Source of the DNA: Anaerolineae bacterium
GTDB lineage: Bacteria; Chloroflexota; Anaerolineae; J102
Assembly (NCBI GenBank): GCA_026985975.1
Contig: JALSPL010000444.1
Span: forward strand, 1 to 8,308
Direction: 5' to 3'
Length of the DNA: 8,308 nucleotides
Shown here: positions 1-5,361 of the stretch, piece after piece
How the letters are laid out: each line of letters starts with the position of its first letter
Position numbering within the stretch: position 1 is the first letter of the stretch
The notes under the pieces: model-generated
The model's database searches: none
What the model saw: the letters and a program-made list of their open reading frames with translations, nothing else
What the model was told of the DNA's origin: nothing
Translations under genes and position numbers: made by a program

Positions 1-1110
1 ATCCGTCAGCAGGGCTATGATGCGTTGAGCGAAGTCTCGGGGCTCGTCGGCCAGGGCCAGATGCACGCCATCCACGACCTGGATGCCGTCCGCGCCCAGG
101 GTGGTGGAGACCACCGGTTTGGCCAGAGCCAGGGATTCCAGGATCTTGAAACGGGTGCCGCCGCCCGCCAGCAGGGGAACGACATAAACATCCGCCTGCA
201 CGATGTAGGGCCGCACATCGGACACGGCCCCGGTGACGGTGACGTCGCTGCGCCCGACCAGCGTCTGCAACCGGGCGTGAGGATTGCGCCCCACCACCCA
301 GAAATGCGCGTCCACGCCCGCCGACTTCAGGTTTGGCAGCACTTCATCGGCAAACCACAGCGCCGCATCCACATTGGGTCGAAAATCCATCTTGCCGGTG
401 AAAACCAGATGGGGGCCGGGGCCAGCCATCACGGGCGGGAAGATTTCATCCGGCCGGTAGAGGGCCAGATCCACGCCGTTGGTGACGACGCTAATGGAGG
501 TCTCGGGGGCCAGGGCGCTCAGAAAGCGGGCGTCAGGCTCGCTGACCGCAGCCACGCCGTCCACACTTTGGGCCAATGAGCGCTCATAGCGCCGCAGTTT
601 GGCCGTCTGGATGGCGGAATAGGCGGCCGCGGGCCAGCGTTTGGGCCGGCGCAGATCGGCGCGGGCCGCGCGCTGCTGCAACAAAGTCTCGGCGTTGTGG
701 GCGTCGTAGATGGCGCGGCCATAAGAGACGCCCGCATCCCGCAGAGCAAAAAAGTAAGGGGCCATCTCGATGCCCTCGATTTGCAGGATGTCGGGGCGCA
801 GGTCGCGCACCAAGGCCAGCAACGCGTCCCGGGCATGAGGTGACCACAGCCGTCGGGCCATATCGGGCAGCGGCGTGGCGATGAGGTCCCGCAGGCGGTC
901 GCGGGGGCTGCGCGGGGGCTGCGCCGCGGTGGTGATGGATGCCGCCAGCTCCGCCACGGGCCCGGCTGCAGGATCATCGCCGGGGGCGAGTATGCTGAAA
1001 AGATGGACTTCATGACGCTGCGCCAACTGCTTGAGCAGATTGAAATTGCGCAGCGTCGTGCCCTGATGCGTGGGCCAGGGAAATTGCGGGGTGAGAAAAA
1101 GGATGCGCAA
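1..1110 (-). CDS. GT4-family glycosyltransferase, C-terminus cut by the window edge
   Basis: Predicted to transfer a sugar from an activated donor to a cell-surface polysaccharide or glycolipid precursor in the cytoplasm; donor and acceptor cannot be told. There are 370 codons open to the left edge. The N-terminus MRILFLTPQFPWP is the first Rossmann strand plus the flexible loop typical of GT4 (GT-B fold) enzymes of the Stp1-like group. DAHNAET lies near residues 136-142, VVTNGVD near 208-214 and FTGKMDFRPN at 237-246. The donor-binding region PLLAGGGTRFKILESLALAK is at 312-331, followed by PVVST. GT4 enzymes of this type are about 400 residues, so only some 30 are probably missing. The start is TTG at 1110-1108: an in-frame TAA lies only 12 bases upstream, no ATG lies between, and the first domain strand begins at once. 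No Shine-Dalgarno sequence precedes it. It follows ppk2 by 29 bases on the same strand, so co-transcription is likely. The family is confident, the substrate unknown. Confidence 0.9.
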   Translation of the reverse strand, partial: MRILFLTPQFPWPTHQGTTLRNFNLLKQLAQRHEVHLFSILAPGDDPAAGPVAELAASITTAAQPPRSPRDRLRDLIATPLPDMARRLWSPHARDALLALVRDLRPDILQIEGIEMAPYFFALRDAGVSYGRAIYDAHNAETLLQQRAARADLRRPKRWPAAAYSAIQTAKLRRYERSLAQSVDGVAAVSEPDARFLSALAPETSISVVTNGVDLALYRPDEIFPPVMAGPGPHLVFTGKMDFRPNVDAALWFADEVLPNLKSAGVDAHFWVVGRNPHARLQTLVGRSDVTVTGAVSDVRPYIVQADVYVVPLLAGGGTRFKILESLALAKPVVSTTLGADGIQVVDGVHLALADEPRDFAQRIIALLTD

Positions 1111-1139
1111 GGGAAAATAAAATTATCGAAGATGCAAAA

Positions 1140-1991
1140 TCAGTACACTTCGGGCACGAAGTTCTGATATTCCATGGGCGGGCGCACATAGCGATGCCGC
1201 GGCACCGGGCGCGGCGGCAGTTCGATGAGGCCCGGCGTCATATCCTCATAAGGAATCATGCTGAGGAGATGATGGATGGTGTTCAGCCGCGCCCGGCGCT
1301 TGTCGTCGGAATTGACCACCCACCAGGGCGATTGTTTGATGTCGGTGTAGGCGAACATCTCATCTTTTGCCCGAGAGTATTCCTCCCACATGGCCCGGGC
1401 CTTGATGTCCATGGGGCTCAATTTCCAGCGTTTGGTGGGGTCTTCGGCCCGGGCCTGGAAGCGCTTTTCCTGCTCTTCCTGGCTTACGGAGAACCAGTAT
1501 TTGATAAGGATGATGCCCGAGCGCACCAGCATCCGCTCGAAGTTGGGGGCAGAACGCAGAAATTCCCAGTATTCTTCATCCGAGCAGAAGCCCATGACCC
1601 GTTCCACGCCCGCCCGGTTGTACCAACTGCGGTCGAAGAGCGCCATCTCGCCCGCGGCGGGCAGATGCGCCACATAGCGCTGAAAATACCATTGGGTTTT
1701 CTCCTTTTCGGTGGGGACGCCCAGGGCCACCACCCGCACCACGCGAGGATTCAGCCGCTCGGTGATGCGTTTGATGACGCCCCCCTTGCCCGCGGCGTCC
1801 CGGCCCTCGAAGATCACCACCACCCGCAGCCCTTCGTGCTTGATCCATTCCTGTAATTTCACCAGCTCGATCTGGAGCCTAGCCAATTCTTTTTCGTAGA
1901 ACTTCTTGGGAAGCCGCTTCTTATGCAATGCGGTGGGCGAATCCTCAGCGGCGACAGAGGGTTGTTCTGCTTTTTGCTCTTTTTCCGACAT
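1140..1991 (-). CDS. ppk2: Polyphosphate kinase 2 (PPK2 family)
   Basis: Cytoplasmic enzyme moving phosphate between inorganic polyphosphate and nucleoside phosphates. Members with this sequence pattern (single domain, Pseudomonas aeruginosa PPK2-like, class I) usually favour making NTP from NDP plus polyphosphate. The protein has 283 residues, the usual single-domain length. The Walker A loop is GRDAAGKGG at 63-71. The Walker B region LFDRSWYNRAGVE is at 118-130. The basic lid segment, with DPTKRWKLSPMD, is around 184-195. The C-terminal PWWVVNSDDKRRARLN is at 222-237. Residues 1-25 are charged, variable and probably disordered. ATG at 1991 is supported by a strong GGAGGT at 1997-2002, 5 bases upstream, and by a near-consensus minus-strand promoter at 2082-2110. 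The GT4 gene follows after 29 bases. All expected motifs are present. The exact substrate class (NDP or NMP) is inferred from overall similarity, not proven. Confidence 0.97.
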   Translation of the reverse strand: MSEKEQKAEQPSVAAEDSPTALHKKRLPKKFYEKELARLQIELVKLQEWIKHEGLRVVVIFEGRDAAGKGGVIKRITERLNPRVVRVVALGVPTEKEKTQWYFQRYVAHLPAAGEMALFDRSWYNRAGVERVMGFCSDEEYWEFLRSAPNFERMLVRSGIILIKYWFSVSQEEQEKRFQARAEDPTKRWKLSPMDIKARAMWEEYSRAKDEMFAYTDIKQSPWWVVNSDDKRRARLNTIHHLLSMIPYEDMTPGLIELPPRPVPRHRYVRPPMEYQNFVPEVY

Positions 1992-1996
1992 GTTTT

Positions 1997-2002
1997 ACCT
2001 CC
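1997..2002 (-). promoter_or_regulatory. Shine-Dalgarno sequence of ppk2
   Basis: The minus strand reads GGAGGT, 5 bases before the ATG at 1991. It is a strong anti-16S match and fixes the ppk2 start. Confidence 0.9.
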
Positions 2003-2081
2003 GGGGCGGCGGGGGAGAAGCTGCTGGGGCGGGAATTTCGACTCTGTGCGATGGTTTCGGCGGCGATGATCGAGCAAAATC

Positions 2082-2110
2082 ATTGTAAAACAAGGCGGTG
2101 TCCCCGTCAA
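2082..2110 (-). promoter_or_regulatory. Sigma70/SigA-type promoter of ppk2
   Basis: On the minus strand the -35 box TTGACG (2110-2105) is separated by exactly 17 bases from the -10 box TACAAT (2087-2082). Each box is 5/6 to the consensus. Transcription would begin near 2075, giving a leader of roughly 80 bases before the ppk2 ATG. No operator or structured leader stands out in that stretch. The call rests on sequence match and position only. Confidence 0.8.
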
Positions 2111-2131
2111 ATGCTTTTTCCTGCCTCTCTT

Positions 2132-2161
2132 TTGACAGAATGCCCGCCTTTCTGCTATGCT
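2132..2161 (+). promoter_or_regulatory. Sigma70/SigA-type promoter, rightward, probably for the trpS leader
   Basis: A perfect -35 box TTGACA (2132-2137) is followed by an 18-base spacer and a -10 box TATGCT (2156-2161, 4/6). The -10 carries an extended -10 TG at 2153-2154. Predicted transcription start is about 2168. It faces away from the ppk2 promoter; the two -35 boxes are 21 bases apart. No better rightward promoter is seen between here and the T-box Stem I at 2355, so this is the likely source of the trpS mRNA. That leaves an unusually long stretch of about 185 bases before Stem I, explained if 2193-2337 is an insertion. Confidence 0.72.
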
Positions 2162-2180
2162 TAGCGTCACAATTCCATAG

Positions 2181-2192
2181 CCAATAAAGGCT
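2181..2192 (+). repeat. 12-base direct repeat, left copy
   Basis: CCAATAAAGGCT is identical to 2338-2349. It is a candidate target-site duplication. Confidence 0.85.
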
Positions 2193-2195
2193 CCA

Positions 2196-2205
2196 CTGAA
2201 AAAAG
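2196..2205 (+). repeat. Inverted repeat, left arm
   Basis: CTGAAAAAAG is the exact reverse complement of 2323-2332. The two arms are 117 bases apart and both lie inside the direct repeats. Confidence 0.75.
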
Positions 2206-2249
2206 GTCGAGATCAGCAGCGACGATAGAGAAAACAGCGAAAATAGTGG

Positions 2250-2278
2250 GGTTTCAGCCATATTTTCTTGGCGAAACC
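2250..2278. other. Bulged hairpin inside the candidate insertion
   Basis: GGTTTC (2250-2255), a bulged A at 2256 and GCCA (2257-2260) pair with TGGC (2269-2272) and GAAACC (2273-2278). The stem is 10 base pairs with an 8-base loop. There is no U-run after it on either strand, so it is not an intrinsic terminator. It may be a structural part of the candidate element or simply a leader hairpin. Confidence 0.6.
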
Positions 2279-2290
2279 ATGATATTTTCC

Positions 2291-2315
2291 TTTGCGTCCT
2301 TGCGACTTTGCGTGA
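2291..2315 (+). repeat. Iterated TTTGCG motif
   Basis: Three near-copies follow each other: TTTGCGTCC (2291-2299), TTGCGAC (2300-2306) and TTTGCGTGA (2307-2315). From memory, runs of this type (TTTGCGTC.TTGCGAC.TTTGCGTGA) recur as dispersed intergenic sequences in many environmental bacterial genomes, without known function. That recollection cannot be verified here. It supports the idea that 2193-2337 is a dispersed repeat. Confidence 0.55.
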
Positions 2316-2322
2316 GACAAAG

Positions 2323-2332
2323 CTTTTTTCAG
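2323..2332 (-). repeat. Inverted repeat, right arm
   Basis: The plus strand reads CTTTTTTCAG, the exact reverse complement of the arm at 2196-2205. Confidence 0.75.
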
Positions 2333-2337
2333 GCAAT

Positions 2338-2349
2338 CCAATAAAGGCT
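2338..2349 (+). repeat. 12-base direct repeat, right copy
   Basis: CCAATAAAGGCT is identical to 2181-2192. It ends five bases before the first paired base of T-box Stem I. Confidence 0.85.
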
Positions 2350-2559
2350 GTGAACCGGAAGAGTACGCATCAGAGCGGGATGCAGAGAGGCGGCGGTTGC
2401 TGCGAAGTCGCCATCAGCGCAGGTGCGGAATGGGCCGGGGAGCTGATCACCGAACGCCCGCGGGCCAGTAGGCTGATCCGGAAACGCCACCGTTATTCGG
2501 GCGCTGGATGTCGCTTTCGGGCCGCATCCGTAGAGAGAGACCGGCGACGCCCGGTCTAA

Positions 2560-2597
2560 CGAGGGTGGCACCACGGATATGTTTTATTCGTCCCTCG
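2560..2597 (+). promoter_or_regulatory. T-box antiterminator
   Basis: CGAGGG (2560-2565) pairs with CCCTCG (2592-2597). The seven-base bulge TGGCACC (2566-2572) follows on the 5' side. ACGGAT (2573-2578) pairs with ATTCGT (2586-2591), with one G-U pair, around the loop ATGTTTT. This is the standard two-helix antiterminator. It uses 2591-2597, which are also needed by the terminator, so the two folds exclude each other. Confidence 0.95.
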
Positions 2598-2628
2598 CGT
2601 CCTGAACGACGCGGGGGATTTTTGTTTT
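2591..2628 (+). terminator. Intrinsic terminator of the trpS T-box
   Basis: TCCCTCGCGTC (2591-2601) pairs with GACGCGGGGGA (2608-2618): 11 pairs with one G-U and a six-base loop. The U-run TTTTTGTTTT (2619-2628) follows. It forms when tRNA-Trp is charged and stops transcription about 45 bases before trpS. Confidence 0.96.
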
Positions 2629-2673
2629 ACCCGCAATCATTCACTAAGTTTTTCATTCCACGAGGCAACGATC

Positions 2674-3729
<1,056 letters not shown>

Positions 3730-3735
<6 letters not shown>

Positions 3736-4419
3736 CAAGCTGACAGGAATGGCGCGATCCAGTCGTATCTCGGTCATATCCACCTGGCAGGCGTAGGCCC
3801 GCACCTCGACGCCTGCCGCGGCCGCCTGCGCCAGGGTTTGGGCGAAGAGCGGGTCCACCGCGGCCGCCGGAGCAAAGGCGCAGGCGTCGGGGCGCTGCAC
3901 GATGAAAACCACAGCGGCCCGCTCCCCATTCCTCACGATGGTTATCAATTCCCGCAGATGACGGCTGCCGCGGGCGGTGGGCGCGTCGGGAAAACGAGCG
4001 ACGCCATCCGCCACCAGGGTCACCGATTTGGTCTCAACCCAGCAGACGCCTTCGGGCCCGGTCAGACGGAAATCGAGCCGACTGTCACCGTAGCGCACCT
4101 CGGGCTGGATGTGCTGACAGGCGAATTCGGGCAGACGTCCGGCGGTCACGGCCTCGGCAAAGAGAGGATTGGGCAGGCGGGCGTCGATGGAGACCAGCGC
4201 CTCGGGCATTTGCACCAGTTTCAGATCGTAAGGGGTTTTGCGGTGGGGATTGGCCGCGGGATGGAGCCAAACCGGACGTCCGGGAATGAAAAGATCGTGT
4301 AATCGCCCCGAATTGGGCACATGCGCCCACACATCCTGCGCTTCCAGCCGCACGGTGGCCCGAAACCGGTTGTCGCGACGGATGAATGCACCGGGAAGCA
4401 GTGGCTGCGGGTGTTTCAT
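3730..4419 (-). CDS. sfsA: SfsA family DNA/RNA nuclease-like protein
   Basis: Homolog of E. coli SfsA, first found as a stimulator of sugar (maltose) fermentation genes. The family pairs an N-terminal OB-like nucleic-acid-binding region with a PD-(D/E)XK nuclease-like domain; its true role is unsettled. The 229 residues match the usual length. The N-terminal family pattern is AHVPNSGRLHDL at 32-43, followed by RKTPYDLKLV at 60-69. The nuclease-like core is YGDSRLDF (110-117) and VETKSVTL (128-135), giving D116 and E129-x-K131. FPDAPTARGSRHLREL (143-158) and VQRPDACAFAP (174-184) are also typical. Key residues are intact. ATG at 4419 overlaps the upstream stop as TGATG and has no Shine-Dalgarno sequence, so translation probably depends on reinitiation after the 309-residue gene. 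Its TGA stop (3732-3730) lies antisense to the last sense codon of trpS, and no terminator is visible between them. Confidence 0.95.
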
Positions 4420-5348
4420 CAGGGCGATGACAGGGCGTCCAACAGCTCACCGGGATCGATGGGCAGCGTCTCAACCTCACATCCCGCCGCCACCAGCGCG
4501 TCGATTGTCTCCTGGGGATGGTGGCCGATGAGGCTGACGGTGACGGCCTGCGCCGCATCAGTCGCATCGAATCCAAAGGGGATGGCGTTTTGGGTCAGGT
4601 AGTCGGAGAGGAGGGAGAGATACAGTTGGGTGTCGGGCGTTTCCACATCCCCAAACAGAAAATAGCGATTGGCAATGCGATCCGCCGGCAGGGGGGCGGC
4701 GAAATTCAGGGTGACAGCGTTGACGCCATCCAGAAAGACTGGCCCGGCCACCCGGCTATCGCTTTTGTCTAGCACTGTATAAGCGCTGGCGGGCAGGCCA
4801 TCGAAGCTATAGCGCTCATCAGCCGACACCACCAATGTTTTGACCACTTTTTCGGCGTCCATTAACGCCAGAGTGTGTCCGCCGCCGCCGGGCACGCGCC
4901 CGCTGATGGCGCTGGAGGAGGGGTTTTCCGACTCTTCGGCAATCGTGTGCAGATAGGTAATGGCAAAGGAATGATGAAACAGGGTGTTGCCCGGCGCTTC
5001 GTCGGGGTGGTCGGTGCGCAGATTGATGACGCGATCCGAAGGTGCGCCTACGCCTTCCACGCTGCACACCTGCCATTTCCACATAGGGAAATTCGCGCCA
5101 GCCTCGGGCGGCTGTTGCTCGATGGTCACCGTATCGCTGCCGCCATCCCACAGAATCGTGAACATGGCCCCATACAGACGCTCGCTCGCTTCATTGACTG
5201 CGTCCAAAAAGATATGATGACGCCCGTTGTTTTCTTCGGGCGTGAGATGATGCACCCGGATAACTTTCCAATAGACCTGACCGGGCTCCACCGCAGCGGG
5301 GATAATTTCCACGCCATAAGCTTCGGCGTCGTTGATGACATCAGTCAT
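4419..5348 (-). CDS. Unknown-function protein: beta-rich domain, CarboxypepD_reg-like module, C-terminal paired domain
   Basis: I do not recognise a named function. The 309 residues fall into three parts. Residues 8-135 look like a beta-sandwich, with VYWKVIRVHHLTPEEN (25-40), GRHHIFLDAV (42-51), FPMWKWQVC (87-95), PSDRVINLRTDHPDE (103-117) and NTLFHHSFAITY (121-132). The three HH pairs and the SDRV...HPDE pattern resemble segments I recall from Chloroflexota surface or glycan-related proteins (unverified). Residues 146-216 resemble the carboxypeptidase-regulatory-like modules of the upstream protein, ending VFLDGVNAVTLNF. Residues 227-305 match the last 80 or so residues of that protein. No signal peptide or membrane segment is visible. 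The start is ATG at 5348, with AGGAG 6 bases before it; a longer reading to 5459 merely overlaps the upstream gene. It lies 13 bases after that gene and is coupled to sfsA by TGATG. A partner role beside the upstream hydrolase-like protein is inference. Confidence 0.85.
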   Translation of the reverse strand: MTDVINDAEAYGVEIIPAAVEPGQVYWKVIRVHHLTPEENNGRHHIFLDAVNEASERLYGAMFTILWDGGSDTVTIEQQPPEAGANFPMWKWQVCSVEGVGAPSDRVINLRTDHPDEAPGNTLFHHSFAITYLHTIAEESENPSSSAISGRVPGGGGHTLALMDAEKVVKTLVVSADERYSFDGLPASAYTVLDKSDSRVAGPVFLDGVNAVTLNFAAPLPADRIANRYFLFGDVETPDTQLYLSLLSDYLTQNAIPFGFDATDAAQAVTVSLIGHHPQETIDALVAAGCEVETLPIDPGELLDALSSP

Positions 5349-5354
5349 AAGATG

Positions 5355-5359
5355 CTCCT
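5355..5359 (-). promoter_or_regulatory. Shine-Dalgarno sequence fixing the start of the 309-residue gene
   Basis: AGGAG on the minus strand, 6 bases before the ATG at 5348. It lies in the 13-base gap after the upstream stop (5364-5362). This favours 5348 over the in-frame ATG at 5459, which lies inside the upstream gene and would prepend a Cys-rich, low-plausibility 37 residues. Confidence 0.85.
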
Positions 5360-5361
5360 GT

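Larger units (their letters stand above)
2181..2349. mobile_element. MITE-like insertion in the trpS leader (candidate)
   Basis: A 145-base segment (2193-2337) lies between two perfect 12-base direct repeats, CCAATAAAGGCT, at 2181-2192 and 2338-2349. Just inside them are perfect 10-base inverted repeats, CTGAAAAAAG at 2196-2205 and CTTTTTTCAG at 2323-2332. The interior is more A/T-rich than its surroundings, encodes no protein, and contains a bulged hairpin and a TTTGCG-type iterated motif. Direct repeats outside inverted repeats are the layout of a non-autonomous transposed element with target-site duplication. Against this, the inverted repeats are not exactly terminal: 3 bases intervene on the left and 5 on the right. 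Removing the segment with one direct repeat would put Stem I of the T-box about 30 bases from the predicted transcription start, a normal arrangement. No related transposase is in the window, so the family is unknown. Confidence 0.45.
2352..2628 (+). ncRNA. T-box riboswitch, tRNA-Trp-responsive, upstream of trpS
   Basis: Leader RNA that senses uncharged tRNA-Trp and permits transcription into trpS when tryptophan charging is low. Stem I begins with CCGG (2355-2358), pairing with CCGG (2435-2438). Its specifier loop has AGTA (2362-2365) opposite GAA (2428-2430), followed at once by TGG (2431-2433), the Trp codon. CGCATC (2366-2371) pairs with GGTGCG (2422-2427). The AG bulge AGAGAG is at 2384-2389 and the apical loop GGTTGCTGCGAA at 2395-2406. 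Stem II repeats the loop-E pattern (GAA 2452-2454, AGTA 2467-2470). A GGATG/CATCC hairpin (2506-2529) lies in the Stem IIA/B region. Stem III is AGACCGG/CCGGTCT (2538-2557). The T-box core GAGGGTGGCACCACGG is at 2561-2576. Its bulge UGGC would pair with GCCA, matching the G discriminator base normal in bacterial tRNA-Trp. All parts of a canonical T-box are present. Confidence 0.97.

Noticed and set aside
519..1013. Minus-strand open frame of 164 codons and several plus-strand frames over 1-1110
   Set aside because: Their translations are Pro/Arg/Ala/Ser/Cys-rich with no domain pattern. The GT4 frame in the same region has clear motifs across all 370 codons, so these are GC-rich shadows.
2306..2329. 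CTTTG/CAAAG stem plus T-run as a confident terminator
   Set aside because: The stem is only 5 pairs and A/T-rich, and no plus-strand gene ends upstream. It is kept only as a speculative note.
1906..2336. Small open frames on both strands across the intergenic region
   Set aside because: They cross both promoters and the candidate insertion, show no good ribosome binding site and have low-complexity translations.
2443..2478. Repeated CTGATC (2443-2448 and 2473-2478) in the T-box
   Set aside because: A 6-base direct repeat is expected by chance and does not pair with itself. The Stem II loop-E pattern explains the region.
2308..2559. Plus-strand open frame of 83 codons in the trpS leader
   Set aside because: It lies across the T-box Stem I to Stem III region, whose base pairing explains the sequence. 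No ribosome binding site or recognisable peptide is present.
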